Origin: Lysinibacillus fusiformis
GTDB lineage: Bacteria; Bacillota; Bacilli; Bacillales_A; Planococcaceae
Direction: 5' to 3'
Length of the DNA stretch: 64,000 nt
Assembly: GCF_003049525.1 (NCBI RefSeq)
Contig: NZ_PYWL01000003.1
Location: 62,001-126,000, forward strand
The translations under genes were made by a program, and so were the position numbers. This document shows positions 20,979 through 30,865 of the stretch, in pieces; position 1 is the stretch's first letter, and each line of letters starts with the position of its first letter. The notes below the pieces were generated by a model. It saw only the letters and a program-made list of their open reading frames with translations. It was not told the origin of the DNA and did not search any database.

Positions 20979-21729
20979 TTTACCTTTAAGAGGTAAAACG
21001 GTACTTTTAACAGGTACATCTAAAACAACAGCTATTGTAGATGATATTGCAGCTTTAGGTGGCCATGCAGTAATTGCCCCATTAATTGAAACATGCGAAC
21101 GTATGGACAACGATGATGCAAAACTGTTGAATAGTGCGCTTCAATTTGACTGGGTTATCTTTACGAGTCAAAATGCTGTAGATGCATTTGCTAATAAGAT
21201 GGAGCGGCATCAATTAAGTGCCAAAAATTTTCAAGCGAAAATTGCTTCCATTGGGACAAAAACAACTACAGCGTTAGAAAATCTAGGATTTCAAGTGAGC
21301 TTTATGCCTTCCGTATTTAGTGCTGATATTTTCGTCAAGGAATTTCCAAGTATAGCTGGCGACCATCCAAGTTGTCTGTTTATTCGTGGAGAAAAGGCGA
21401 AAAGTACATTGAAGGATGGACTGCCCTTTAATTTGAAAGAATGGACAGTTTATGAAACGGTAGAACGACATGATCAAATATCAGCTATTATTAATTGCAT
21501 CCATCACAATGAGGACGTCACAGTGATTTTTGCTAGTCCTTCAGCTGTTGATGTATATGCAAAAAGTGTAGCAGTACATGTTGGATGGCAAGCAACTAGG
21601 GTTGCAGCCATCGGCCATATTACGGAAGCAGCTCTTGAACAATACGGTGCAACTGTGGATATTATGCCAAGTGTATATACAATGCAAGCAGTCATCGAAG
21701 AATTAATGAAAGTAGGGGACAAATCATGA
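20968..21729 (+). CDS. hemD: Uroporphyrinogen-III synthase
   Basis: Closes and inverts ring D of hydroxymethylbilane to give uroporphyrinogen III. 253 residues of the two-lobed HemD fold: [15 protein letters not shown] in the first lobe, [14 protein letters not shown] and [16 protein letters not shown] in the second. HemD is poorly conserved, so the call also leans on its place between hemC and hemB. It overlaps both neighbours (11 and 4 bases). Confidence 0.93.
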   Translation: MQNDLPLRGKTVLLTGTSKTTAIVDDIAALGGHAVIAPLIETCERMDNDDAKLLNSALQFDWVIFTSQNAVDAFANKMERHQLSAKNFQAKIASIGTKTTTALENLGFQVSFMPSVFSADIFVKEFPSIAGDHPSCLFIRGEKAKSTLKDGLPFNLKEWTVYETVERHDQISAIINCIHHNEDVTVIFASPSAVDVYAKSVAVHVGWQATRVAAIGHITEAALEQYGATVDIMPSVYTMQAVIEELMKVGDKS

Positions 21730-22706
21730 CAAAACTACAATTTCAAAGACATCGTCGTTTGCGTGCCAATGCAACGATGCGATCAATGGTAAAAGAAACA
21801 TACTTACATAAAGAGGACCTGATTTATCCTATTTTTGTAATAGAGGGCGAAAATATTAAAAATGAAGTACTATCTATGCCTGGTGTTTTTCAATTTTCAT
21901 TAGATAAGCTAGAAGCAGAAATTGATGAGGTTGTTGCATTAGGAATCCCAGCTGTAATTTTATTTGGTTTACCGGCTGAAAAAGATGCTGTTGGAACTGG
22001 TGCATTCCATGATCATGGTATTGTCCAAGAGGCGACTCGCTTAATTAAAACGCGTCATCCTGAGCTTTTAGTCATTGCGGATACATGCTTATGTGAGTTT
22101 ACGGATCATGGTCATTGTGGCTTAATTGAAGGCGATCAAATTTTAAATGACCCTTCCTTAGATGTTTTAGCTCGTACAGCAGTATCACAAGCAAAGGCAG
22201 GCGCAGATATAATTGCTCCATCTAATATGATGGATGGTTTTGTTGCAGCCATTCGTGCTGGTCTTGATGAAGCGGGCTTTGAGCATATTCCAATCATGTC
22301 ATATGCTGTGAAATATGCGTCAAGTTACTATGGCCCATTCCGTGACGCGGCAGATGGTGCTCCACAATTTGGTGATCGTAAATCCTATCAAATGGACCCA
22401 TCAAACCGTTTAGAGGCATTCCGTGAGGCAGAATCTGATATCGAAGAGGGTGCGGATTTCTTAATTGTTAAGCCAGCCCTAAGTTATTTAGATATTATTC
22501 GAGATATGAAAAATAATTATCCATTACCACTTGTTGCGTATAATGTCTCAGGGGAGTATGCGATGATTAAAGCAGCTGCTATTAATGGGTGGATTGAAGA
22601 GAAAAAAGTTGTGCTTGAAACATTATTAGGCATGAAACGTGCAGGTTCTGATTTAATTATTACGTATCATGCAAAAGATGTTGCACGTTGGTTGGAGGAG
22701 AAATAA
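21726..22706 (+). CDS. hemB: Delta-aminolevulinic acid dehydratase (porphobilinogen synthase)
   Basis: Condenses two 5-aminolevulinate molecules to porphobilinogen. 326 residues. The zinc-type metal site is [14 protein letters not shown]. The Schiff-base lysines lie in [18 protein letters not shown] and in the later [12 protein letters not shown] region, and YNVSGEYAM is the usual C-terminal signature. The ATG overlaps the hemD stop by four bases (ATGA), and hemL starts directly after its TAA. Confidence 0.97.
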   Translation: MTKLQFQRHRRLRANATMRSMVKETYLHKEDLIYPIFVIEGENIKNEVLSMPGVFQFSLDKLEAEIDEVVALGIPAVILFGLPAEKDAVGTGAFHDHGIVQEATRLIKTRHPELLVIADTCLCEFTDHGHCGLIEGDQILNDPSLDVLARTAVSQAKAGADIIAPSNMMDGFVAAIRAGLDEAGFEHIPIMSYAVKYASSYYGPFRDAADGAPQFGDRKSYQMDPSNRLEAFREAESDIEEGADFLIVKPALSYLDIIRDMKNNYPLPLVAYNVSGEYAMIKAAAINGWIEEKKVVLETLLGMKRAGSDLIITYHAKDVARWLEEK

Positions 22707-23999
22707 ATGACACGTTCTTACGAAAAATCAAAGCAAGCCTATGCTGAAGCTGTTCAGTTAATGCCAGGTGGTGTCAACAGCCCCGTTCGTGCATTCAAAT
22801 CAGTAAATATGGACCCAATTTTCATGGAATCAGGCCATGGGGCTATCATTAAAGATATTGATGGTAATGAATATATAGATTATGTATTATCTTGGGGCCC
22901 ACTCATTTTAGGACATACACATCCAGAGGTTGTCAAAGCAATTGCTGAAACTGCAGCAAAAGGCTCTTCCTTTGGTGCACCAAGCTATACAGAAACTCGT
23001 TTAGCTCAATTAGTGTTAGATCGTCTTCCAGGCATGGAAATGATTCGCTTCGTTTCTTCGGGAACAGAAGCTACTATGTCTGCATTACGTGTAGCACGCG
23101 GTGTTACAGGTCGTGATAAGATTTTAAAATTTGAAGGCTCTTATCATGGCCATGGTGATTCATTATTAATTAAAGCAGGATCTGGAGTTGCTACATTGGG
23201 TCTTCCTGATAGCCCTGGCGTACCTGCAGATATCGCTCGTAATACGTTAACTGTAGCCTATAATGATTTAGAAGGCGCTAAAGCTGTTTTCGAAAAATTT
23301 GGAGCAGAGTTAGCAGCAGTTATTGTAGAGCCAGTTGCAGGGAATATGGGTGTTGTACCACCACAATCAGGTTTCTTAGAGGGCTTACGCGAATTAACAA
23401 CTTCACATGGTGCGTTATTAATCTTTGATGAGGTTATGACGGGCTTCCGTGTTGATTATGGTTGTGCACAAGGTTACTTCGGAGTTACACCTGATATTAC
23501 GACGTTAGGGAAAGTAATTGGCGGAGGCCTTCCAGTGGGTGCGTTTGCTGGTACTAAAAAAATTATGGAGCAAGTAGCACCAGCTGGACCAATTTATCAA
23601 GCAGGTACACTTTCAGGGAATCCATTAGCTATGACAGCGGGCTATGAAACGCTATCACGTTTAGATCACAGTACTTATGAATACTTTAAACAACTAGGCG
23701 ATCAGCTAGAGGCTGGTTTCCGTGAAGCGGCGACGAAGTACAAAATTCCTCACACTGTTAATCGTGCAGGTTCTATGATTGGCTTCTTCTTTACGAATGA
23801 AGAGGTCATTGATTTTGCAACTGCTAAATCATCGGATTTAGCCTTATTTGCTGAATACTTCCGTTTGATGGCTGAGGAAGGAATTTTCCTACCACCGTCT
23901 CAGTTTGAAGGGTTGTTTATCTCTACTGCACATACAGAGGAGCATATCGCAAAAACGGTTGATGCCTTCCATAAAGTATTTGCACAATTAGCTAAGTAA
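22707..23999 (+). CDS. hemL: Glutamate-1-semialdehyde 2,1-aminomutase
   Basis: A PLP enzyme that converts glutamate-1-semialdehyde to 5-aminolevulinate, the substrate of HemB. 430 residues. The start [13 protein letters not shown] is typical; GSYHGHGD, the cofactor-binding [10 protein letters not shown] and the Schiff-base lysine in [15 protein letters not shown] are present. Last gene of the hem operon, with a perfect terminator six bases after its stop. Confidence 0.97.
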   Translation: MTRSYEKSKQAYAEAVQLMPGGVNSPVRAFKSVNMDPIFMESGHGAIIKDIDGNEYIDYVLSWGPLILGHTHPEVVKAIAETAAKGSSFGAPSYTETRLAQLVLDRLPGMEMIRFVSSGTEATMSALRVARGVTGRDKILKFEGSYHGHGDSLLIKAGSGVATLGLPDSPGVPADIARNTLTVAYNDLEGAKAVFEKFGAELAAVIVEPVAGNMGVVPPQSGFLEGLRELTTSHGALLIFDEVMTGFRVDYGCAQGYFGVTPDITTLGKVIGGGLPVGAFAGTKKIMEQVAPAGPIYQAGTLSGNPLAMTAGYETLSRLDHSTYEYFKQLGDQLEAGFREAATKYKIPHTVNRAGSMIGFFFTNEEVIDFATAKSSDLALFAEYFRLMAEEGIFLPPSQFEGLFISTAHTEEHIAKTVDAFHKVFAQLAK

Positions 24000-24005
24000 T
24001 TGATA

Positions 24006-24039
24006 GGGCATGCTAGAAAAAAATCTAGCATGCCCTTTT
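24006..24039 (+). terminator. Terminator of the hem operon
   Basis: A perfect 12-bp stem (24006-24017 with 24024-24035) with a 6-base loop, then TTTT. Its core GGCATGCTAGA is identical to that of the next terminator at 24711. Confidence 0.88.
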
Positions 24040-24202
24040 GTATACATAAGTTAGAAGTCATTGTAGTACTTGAGCAATAAAAGAACAAAAGAGAAAATAT
24101 AGCATATATTAACTAGTAAGGACAATCATCTATACTGGATGAAGGACCTGCTTTTGTCAAAATTATATCTTTCAGCATAGCCAAAATGTGGACGATATCG
24201 TT

Positions 24203-24208
24203 TATAAT
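24203..24208 (+). promoter_or_regulatory. Candidate -10 element of the CoxG-like gene
   Basis: TATAAT 34 bases before the start codon. No convincing -35 is seen 16-18 bases upstream, so the call is tentative. Confidence 0.35.
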
Positions 24209-24241
24209 ATAGCTATTCATAAAAGAAAGTAGTGAATTGAT

Positions 24242-24688
24242 ATGGCAACAGGCACACATACGGTCGAAGTACCCGTAGGAATTGAACATGTATGGGATTT
24301 CGTCAGTGATATGGAGAAATGGGCAAAGCTAGTCCCAGGTTATAACGCACATGAAATGATTGATGACAAACATTCAACATGGACTTTTAAAGGAAATGTG
24401 GGAGTTCTGAAAAAAACAGTTGAAGTAGAAATTATTATTTTAGAGTGGGTATCCCCGTCCAAAGTGACATTTGAACTTAAAGGTCTTTCGGATAATTTCA
24501 CAGGAAATGGCTATTTCCTTGCAGAAAGCATGGATGCTGAAAACACAAAAATGACAGGCTTCTTAGAGGTTATTGCTGGTGGATTAGCTGGACCTGTTTT
24601 AAACCCAATTTTCAAACCGATTGTACCAAAGGCAACGCAAATGTTAACAGATCGTGTAGCAAATAAAATCAAATTAGTACATGTTTAA
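24242..24688 (+). CDS. SRPBCC-fold protein, CoxG-like
   Basis: 148 residues of the helix-grip (START/SRPBCC) fold. The pattern VPVGIEHVWDFVSDMEKWAKLVPG at the N-terminus and VANKIK at the C-terminus is that of the CO dehydrogenase subunit G (CoxG) family, whose members bind small hydrophobic ligands in a deep pocket. No CO dehydrogenase genes are nearby, so the CoxG name should not be read as a function. It is a single-gene unit between two terminators with the same stem core. Confidence 0.75.
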   Translation: MATGTHTVEVPVGIEHVWDFVSDMEKWAKLVPGYNAHEMIDDKHSTWTFKGNVGVLKKTVEVEIIILEWVSPSKVTFELKGLSDNFTGNGYFLAESMDAENTKMTGFLEVIAGGLAGPVLNPIFKPIVPKATQMLTDRVANKIKLVHV

Positions 24689-24710
24689 TTGATGTAAGTA
24701 CATTCATAAA

Positions 24711-24749
24711 AATGGCATGCTAGAAGTAATGTTCTAGCATGCCATTTTT
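24711..24749 (+). terminator. Terminator of the CoxG-like gene
   Basis: A perfect 15-bp stem (24711-24725 with 24732-24746) with a 6-base loop and a short T run. The core GGCATGCTAGA repeats that of the hemL terminator. Confidence 0.88.
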
Positions 24750-24839
24750 ATATGAATTTCCTCTTTTTTTATACGGTTGAATAGGAAGCTTTCTAGCATA
24801 CTATCCCCTCATAAGTCATATGATGCAAAGGGAGGGATT

Positions 24840-25547
24840 ATTATCGAACACAAAACTTGGAATATGAGTGAAACATTTTGTTTTCCTGGGTACGGCTGCC
24901 CAACAGAAATAGCAGCTGTGCAAATTAAGCCACAGTGGCAGGCAATGCAGTTAGAGGATTCACTTCGACTAGTAGGCATCTATCATATCACCGCACATGT
25001 ACGCTTCGATTTTCAAAATATGCAAGCTTTTACAGGCGATGAAGAATTAATTTCAATTGATGCCCTAGATGTCCAAGGAGATACAGGTTATTTTGAGTAT
25101 GCCGTGCCATTACATGTCGATTTACCAAAGGAATCAAACCTTAAGGATATAATGGTCAAAGATATTCGCCCAAGCTTGACGAATCAGAAATGTCAGCTTG
25201 AATGGACAGTCACAAGCATCTTTAACGAATACGAGCCAGTTGTTGAAAATGACCATGTATTAGAAGAAGATCAGTCCTTTACTGCCAGTGCCTATGAACA
25301 TGAAGAGATACTTACTGTGCCAGAAGAAAGCATGCAAGTGAAAAAACAAACTACCGCAGTAGTAGCAGCTTCACACCAAGTGAAGACTCCAACAGTTGAC
25401 CAAAAAACAAGTTTGAGAGAATCCTCAAGTCATATTGTTGTACGTGAGTCCAGCACTTGGCATGAAGTGCCTTCCATGATTTGGGATCTAACTGAAGAAT
25501 ATACACCGCTTAAAGTTCGTGTATCAAATGATGTCTTTCAAAAGTAA
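24840..25547 (+). CDS. SpoVID-like spore coat morphogenetic protein, short form
   Basis: About 236 residues. The N-terminal half (MSETFCFPGYGCPTEI, then LRLVGIYHITAHVRF and FEYAVPLHVDLP) resembles the N-terminal domain of Bacillus SpoVID, which directs coat encasement of the forespore, and the gene sits between hemL and valS as in B. subtilis. Unlike SpoVID (about 575 residues) it ends after a short Glu/Ser/Thr-rich tail and has no LysM domain. Start problem: AAAGGGAGG at 24827-24835 is the only good ribosome-binding site, and the codons at normal distance are ATT (24840) and ATC (24843); an in-frame ATG is 28 bases away (24864) and a TTG lies far upstream (24777). The coordinate is a best guess. 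Confidence 0.6.
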   Translation: MIEHKTWNMSETFCFPGYGCPTEIAAVQIKPQWQAMQLEDSLRLVGIYHITAHVRFDFQNMQAFTGDEELISIDALDVQGDTGYFEYAVPLHVDLPKESNLKDIMVKDIRPSLTNQKCQLEWTVTSIFNEYEPVVENDHVLEEDQSFTASAYEHEEILTVPEESMQVKKQTTAVVAASHQVKTPTVDQKTSLRESSSHIVVRESSTWHEVPSMIWDLTEEYTPLKVRVSNDVFQK

Positions 25548-25718
25548 ATAGCTGAGAAGTAGCAAGAGTAATAAGAAAATTAAATCACCGGATGTTGGAA
25601 CAATAATGACACGGATAAATTGAAAACCACAAATCGGCACGATAATCGTTCTACAGTAAAAACGAACTTGCCTTATCCAAGGTGGTAAAAGCCAGGGGTT
25701 ATACTTGCGTCGACGCAT
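25524..25718 (-). CDS. Small membrane protein
   Basis: About 64 residues on the minus strand, convergent with the SpoVID-like gene and overlapping its last 24 bases. It starts with a basic, Trp/Pro-rich part (MRRRKYNPWLLPPWIRQVRFY) and ends in a hydrophobic helix (DLIFLLLLLLLSYLLL). ATG at 25716-25718 has AAAGGAAGTGA about ten bases upstream; an in-frame GTG at 25730 is an alternative. The layout (cytoplasmic basic patch plus one or two membrane segments) looks like a real membrane peptide. No function can be given. Confidence 0.55.
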   Translation of the reverse strand: MRRRKYNPWLLPPWIRQVRFYCRTIIVPICGFQFIRVIIVPTSGDLIFLLLLLLLSYLLLKDII

Positions 25719-25854
25719 TTGAATATTCACTTCCTTTTCTATTTACTTTACTCTTATTAAAAGATGACTAAATCACTTGAAAAATTACACGTTTCTGCGG
25801 TACAATAAGGAAAATCAAATACAGATGCTATGATAGGGAAGAGTAAATTATGTT

Positions 25855-26100
25855 ACATTTTCAGAGAGGAAACGGTAGCTGAGAAGTTTCTATTTGTACT
25901 TAATTGAAGGTAGCCCTTGAGCAGCTTTAGTGAACTAACAGTAGTTAAAGCCGGTTAAACACCGTTACCGAATTAAGAGCCAGTAGATAAGGCTGAGAAA
26001 TGTATTCGATGATCATTTCCTTAACCGCTGCTGGAATTAAAGGTGGTACCGCGAACTAAAACTCCTTCGTCCTTTTAGACGAGAGGAGTTTTTTTTATTT
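25855..26100 (+). promoter_or_regulatory. T-box riboswitch of valS (valine specifier GUA)
   Basis: A tRNA-sensing leader. The stem I distal part (AGAGAGG, GGTAGCTGAGAAG), then the specifier context GAAG-GTA-GCCC with GTA at 25910-25912, the T-box AGGTGGTACCGCGA at 26041-26054, and a terminator (arms about 26059-26071 and 26078-26091, then eight T) are all visible. Uncharged tRNA(Val) should favour the antiterminator and allow valS expression. Confidence 0.92.
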
Positions 26101-26150
26101 GGTGAAGTGATTGCTTTATCAATAGTCTTCAAATATTAGGAGGAGTCAAT

Positions 26151-28796
26151 ATGACAGAAAACATTTCAATGCCAACTAAATATGACCCACAGTCCATTGA
26201 AGCCGGTCGCTACGAATGGTGGTTGCAAGGGAAATTTTTTGAGGCACAGCCAGAAAGTGGGAAAGAACCTTATTCAATCGTTATTCCACCACCGAACGTA
26301 ACAGGTAAATTGCACCTTGGTCATGCATGGGATACAACTTTACAAGATATCCTCATTCGTATGAAACGTATGCAAGGATATGATGCACTTTGGTTACCAG
26401 GTATGGACCATGCAGGTATTGCTACACAGGCAAAAGTAGAAGCAAAGCTACGTGAGGATAATATTACACGTTATGATTTAGGACGTGAAAAATTCCTCGA
26501 GAAAACATGGGAATGGAAAGAAGAATATGCTGGGCATATCCGTGATCAATGGGCAAAGCTTGGCCTTGGATTAGACTACACACGTGAGCGTTTCACACTT
26601 GATAAAGGTCTTTCGGAGGCAGTTAATACAGTTTTTGTTCAATTATATGAAAAAGGCCTAATCTATCGTGGTGAACGCATTATTAACTGGGATCCAGCTG
26701 CTAAAACAGCATTGTCTGATATCGAGGTTATTTACCAAGATGTGCAAGGTGCCTTCTATCATATGAAATATCCTTTAGCTGATGGCTCAGGATATGTAGA
26801 AGTTGCGACAACACGTCCTGAAACGATGCTTGGTGACTCTGGCGTAGCTGTTCACCCGAAAGATGAACGTTATCAGCATTTAATTGGTAAAACGGTTATT
26901 TTACCGATTGTAGGTCGCGAAATTCCGATTGTAGCAGATGACTATGTTGATATGGAATTTGGAACAGGGGTTGTAAAAATGACACCTGCCCATGATCCAA
27001 ATGACTTTGAAGTTGGTAATCGTCACAATCTTGAGCGTATCCTCGTGATGAATGAAGATGGCACAATGAACGAACTTGCTGGCAAATACAACGGTATGGA
27101 TCGTTTTGAATGTCGTAAGCAAATTGTTGCTGATTTACAAGAAGCGGGTGTGTTAATACGCATTGAAGAACATATGCATTCAGTAGGGCATTCTGAACGT
27201 TCTGGTGCTGTTGTAGAGCCATATCTTTCAGCACAATGGTTCGTTAAAATGCAACCACTTGCAGATTCTTCATTAGAGCTTCAAAAAGACCAAGAAGGTA
27301 AAGTGAACTTTGTTCCGGCTCGTTTTGAAAATACTTATTCTCGCTGGATGGAGAATATTCGTGATTGGTGTATTTCTCGCCAATTATGGTGGGGCCATCA
27401 AATCCCGGCTTGGTACCATAATGAAACAGGTGAAATTTACGTAGGAAAAGAAGCACCGGCTGATGCAGACAATTGGACACAAGATGAGGATGTACTAGAT
27501 ACATGGTTCTCTTCAGCGCTATGGCCGTTTTCTACAATGGGCTGGCCAGACGAGGCAAATGAAGAATATAAACGTTACTACCCAACAAATACACTCGTAA
27601 CAGGCTATGATATTATTTTCTTCTGGGTATCTCGAATGATTTTCCAAGGTCTTGAATTTACAGAGCAACGTCCATTCAAAGATGTGTTAATTCATGGTTT
27701 AGTTCGTGATGGTGAAGGGCGTAAAATGAGTAAGTCACTTGGCAATGGTGTAGATCCAATGGATGTTATTGAGCAATACGGTGCAGACTCATTACGCTAC
27801 TTCTTAGCAACAGGTTCATCACCTGGTCAAGATTTACGTTATACTACTGAGAAGGTAGAGGCTGTATGGAATTTCTCTAATAAGATTTGGAATGCATCCC
27901 GTTTTGCCCTTATGAATATGGATGGAATGACATATGATGAAATCGACTTAACAGGTGAAAAATCGGTTGCTGACAAATGGATTTTAACACGCTTAAATGA
28001 GACGATTGAACGTGTAACATCTTTGGCAGAGCGCTATGAATTTGGTGAAGTTGGTCGCGAACTTTATAATTTCATTTGGGATGATTTCTGTTCTTGGTAT
28101 ATTGAAATGGCAAAATTACCATTATACGGTGAGGATGAAACTGCTAAAAAGACAACTCGTTCTATTTTAGCGTACGTACTCGATCAAACGATGCGTCTAT
28201 TGCATCCATTTATGCCATTCATTACAGAGGAAATCTGGCAACACTTACCTCATGATGGTGAATCGATTACAGTGGCTGCATGGCCAACAGTACGCACGGA
28301 TCTTCATTTTGCTGACGAAGCAGATAATATGAAGCTCCTAATGGATATTATACGTTCAGTACGTAATATTCGTGCGGAAGTAAACACGCCAATGAGCAAA
28401 AAAGTACCGTTATTTATCTCTGCGAAAGATGCTGCAACAGTGGCAGTACTTGAAGCGAATAAAGCCTATTTAGAGAAATTCTGTAACCCAGATACGTTAA
28501 CAATTGGTGAAGGCTTAGAGGCACCTGGTCAATCGATGACAGCAGTTATTACAGGTGCTCAAGTTTTCCTACCGCTTGTTGGGCTTATTAACTTAGAGGA
28601 AGAAATCGCTCGTCTTGAAAAAGAGTTAGAGAAATGGGCAAAAGAAGTGAAGTTAGTGACAGGTAAGCTTTCAAATGAAAAGTTCGTATCGAAAGCACCT
28701 GAGGCATTAGTAAATGTAGAACGTGAAAAATTAGCGGATTATGAAAATAAGCACGCGGTTGTATTAAAACGTTTAGAGGAATTAAAAAATATGTAA
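26151..28796 (+). CDS. valS: Valyl-tRNA synthetase
   Basis: Charges tRNA(Val) with valine. 881 residues, the usual bacterial length. Class I motifs are [15 protein letters not shown] (HIGH type) and RKMSKSLGN (KMSKS). The editing domain holds [17 protein letters not shown], and the C-terminal coiled-coil arm ([20 protein letters not shown]) binds tRNA. The ATG follows AGGAGGAGTC. Expression is under the T-box leader and ends at a strong terminator. Confidence 0.97.
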   Translation: MTENISMPTKYDPQSIEAGRYEWWLQGKFFEAQPESGKEPYSIVIPPPNVTGKLHLGHAWDTTLQDILIRMKRMQGYDALWLPGMDHAGIATQAKVEAKLREDNITRYDLGREKFLEKTWEWKEEYAGHIRDQWAKLGLGLDYTRERFTLDKGLSEAVNTVFVQLYEKGLIYRGERIINWDPAAKTALSDIEVIYQDVQGAFYHMKYPLADGSGYVEVATTRPETMLGDSGVAVHPKDERYQHLIGKTVILPIVGREIPIVADDYVDMEFGTGVVKMTPAHDPNDFEVGNRHNLERILVMNEDGTMNELAGKYNGMDRFECRKQIVADLQEAGVLIRIEEHMHSVGHSERSGAVVEPYLSAQWFVKMQPLADSSLELQKDQEGKVNFVPARFENTYSRWMENIRDWCISRQLWWGHQIPAWYHNETGEIYVGKEAPADADNWTQDEDVLDTWFSSALWPFSTMGWPDEANEEYKRYYPTNTLVTGYDIIFFWVSRMIFQGLEFTEQRPFKDVLIHGLVRDGEGRKMSKSLGNGVDPMDVIEQYGADSLRYFLATGSSPGQDLRYTTEKVEAVWNFSNKIWNASRFALMNMDGMTYDEIDLTGEKSVADKWILTRLNETIERVTSLAERYEFGEVGRELYNFIWDDFCSWYIEMAKLPLYGEDETAKKTTRSILAYVLDQTMRLLHPFMPFITEEIWQHLPHDGESITVAAWPTVRTDLHFADEADNMKLLMDIIRSVRNIRAEVNTPMSKKVPLFISAKDAATVAVLEANKAYLEKFCNPDTLTIGEGLEAPGQSMTAVITGAQVFLPLVGLINLEEEIARLEKELEKWAKEVKLVTGKLSNEKFVSKAPEALVNVEREKLADYENKHAVVLKRLEELKNM

Positions 28797-28803
28797 TAGT
28801 AGA

Positions 28804-28840
28804 GCAATGGATGACGATAAAGTCATCCATTGCTTTTTTT
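28804..28840 (+). terminator. Terminator of valS
   Basis: A perfect 12-bp stem (28804-28815 with 28822-28833), a 6-base loop, then seven T. Confidence 0.9.
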
Positions 28841-29049
28841 ATGTAGAGAAAAAGTTATGCATTGAAATGGGTAAATATATGTAGTACCATTTAGAATAAT
28901 TAGTCTAATAGGTTAGGTGAATTATTATTATAGTAGGAAACAAAACCTAACACAATATTATGTTGACGGAAAAGAAATGGTCTTTAATGGAATCGCTATA
29001 CCAAAGCAATGGCTTTTTTTCGGGTTTATGGTATGAATGGAGATGTGAA

Positions 29050-29478
29050 ATGACAGGTAATATGACAACGTATATTACGAAAGTCAATAAAGCATGTGAT
29101 GACTTAGATTTTGTTAGTGCAAGGGTATTGATTGAAACAAATCTATTGAAATTATCAGATGCGAAATATTATCGTTTATTAAACACAAGTGCGCGTGTGC
29201 TTATTAAACATGTATTAGCAAATAGGCAAACTCAACAGGAATGTACAAAACTCTCACGGGCAGATATGTTAACCATCAATAAAATAAATGAGTATTGCTC
29301 AAATTTTGATATTTCAATGTTGAAAAGAACATTAAAAAACTCCTTTGAATTAGTACAACGTTCAGATGTTATGCCTTTATTAAACAATGATGCAAAAATC
29401 ATTTTGGACAATATGGGTGCATTGCTAGGGGCTCACCAAGTACATAACAAAAATACTTATCAAACACGCAGTGGCTAG
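29050..29478 (+). CDS. Hypothetical protein
   Basis: About 142 residues, helical and soluble, with two conserved-looking blocks (VNKACDDLDFVSARVLIETNL and MLTINKINEYCSNFDISMLKRTLKNS). I do not recognise the family. The start is taken as ATG at 29050, with GGAGATG upstream; an in-frame ATG at 28960 would add 30 residues but has no ribosome-binding site. It lies between valS and folC, where B. subtilis has no gene, and its terminator overlaps the stop codon, so it is a separate unit. Confidence 0.55.
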   Translation: MTGNMTTYITKVNKACDDLDFVSARVLIETNLLKLSDAKYYRLLNTSARVLIKHVLANRQTQQECTKLSRADMLTINKINEYCSNFDISMLKRTLKNSFELVQRSDVMPLLNNDAKIILDNMGALLGAHQVHNKNTYQTRSG

Positions 29479-29491
29479 CTGTGTGTTTTTT
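29464..29491 (+). terminator. Terminator overlapping the stop of the 29050 gene
   Basis: An 8-bp stem (29464-29471 with 29479-29486, one G-T pair) with the TAG stop inside its loop, followed by a T run. Confidence 0.75.
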
Positions 29492-29572
29492 CTATTGTTT
29501 TGTAATTAATCTATGTTATTAAACGTTACTTGTACTAAAATAGAGATATTGCAGTAAGAGGGAGTGTTTCTT

Positions 29573-30865
29573 TTGTTTAACACAATGAACGAATGTACGG
29601 AATTTATTTTTACACTAAAAGCCGTTGATCATAAACGTGCACCGCTTGTACTAATGAAAGAAGTACTAGCACATTTAGAGAATCCTCACAATAAACTACG
29701 CGTAATTCATGTGGCTGGTTCAAATGGGAAAGGTTCTACAGTGAATGCCCTTAGAGAAATGCTACAGCACACTGGGCACCAAGTAGGGGCATTTACTTCC
29801 CCACATTTAGAGCGAGTCAATGAACGAATGACTATTAATGGTGAGCCGATTACGGATGAACAATTTTTATACTATTTCAATAAACTAGCTAAGATTATAG
29901 AAGAACAATATAATGGTGATTTTCCAAGCTTTTTTGAAGTAGTCACACTCATAATGTTTCAGTTTTTTGCCGATCAGGAAATTGATATTGCGCTTATTGA
30001 AACGGGGCTTGGAGGGCGTTTAGATGCGACCAATGTCGTGACGCCACTACTTGCCATTATTACAACCATTTCACTTGAGCATACGGCCTTTTTAGGTGAT
30101 ACATTTGCCAAGATTGCCTCTGAAAAGGCAGGCATCATAAAAAGGGGTGTTCCAGTTGTTATAGGGGTTAGCAATGAAGAAGCATTAGCTGTTATTAAAG
30201 AAACGGCGGATGCACAGCAGGCACCATGCTTCATTTTAGGACAAGATTTTACTGTTTCAGATATATTACAAGGTACAGACGTTCAGCAATTCACCTATGA
30301 AAAAGGAAATATTGTGATGACTGATATAGCTTTAAAAATGGCAGGTCCCCATCAAATCAACAATGCAAGTCTGGCCATTACAGCAATCCTTGCATTACGT
30401 GAAGGGGCAGCTATTACTATATCAGACTCATCCATTCGGTATGGACTTCGATATGCACATTGGGCTGGCCGCTTCGAACAATGGCCTCAAAAAATTGTTT
30501 TAGATGGCGCCCATAATTCTGAAGGGACGGCTGCACTTATCCAAACACTCAAAAATGTATTTCCAAAAAGCCATTATCGTTTTGTGTATGCAGCATTAGC
30601 AGATAAGGATCATGCCAATAGCATTGCACTAATGGATGATGTTGCAACGTCGATTGCTTTTACACAAATCAATCTGCCTAATGCAATGCCTGCTGAAGAC
30701 TTAGTCGTGTTATCAACAAATGCCGATAAATCGTACTATGAGGATTGGCTGGAATCGGTACAAACTGTACTACGTGAAAGAGCTGAAGAGGATATTGTGG
30801 TGATTACAGGCTCTTTATACTTCATTGCGGGTGTTCGCCAGTGGCTACAGGAGGAAGGACGATGA
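29573..30865 (+). CDS. folC: Folylpolyglutamate/dihydrofolate synthase (first copy)
   Basis: Adds glutamate to dihydropteroate and to tetrahydrofolates. About 430 residues from TTG at 29573 (AGAGGGA eight bases upstream; a GTG at 29564 lies in that site). The ATP P-loop is GSNGKGST, folate-side motifs are SPHLERVNERM and GLGGRLDATN, the carbamylated lysine is in EKAGIIK, and the C-terminal domain has LDGAHN. This copy keeps all the usual motifs. It overlaps the second copy by four bases (ATGA). Confidence 0.93.
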   Translation: MFNTMNECTEFIFTLKAVDHKRAPLVLMKEVLAHLENPHNKLRVIHVAGSNGKGSTVNALREMLQHTGHQVGAFTSPHLERVNERMTINGEPITDEQFLYYFNKLAKIIEEQYNGDFPSFFEVVTLIMFQFFADQEIDIALIETGLGGRLDATNVVTPLLAIITTISLEHTAFLGDTFAKIASEKAGIIKRGVPVVIGVSNEEALAVIKETADAQQAPCFILGQDFTVSDILQGTDVQQFTYEKGNIVMTDIALKMAGPHQINNASLAITAILALREGAAITISDSSIRYGLRYAHWAGRFEQWPQKIVLDGAHNSEGTAALIQTLKNVFPKSHYRFVYAALADKDHANSIALMDDVATSIAFTQINLPNAMPAEDLVVLSTNADKSYYEDWLESVQTVLRERAEEDIVVITGSLYFIAGVRQWLQEEGR

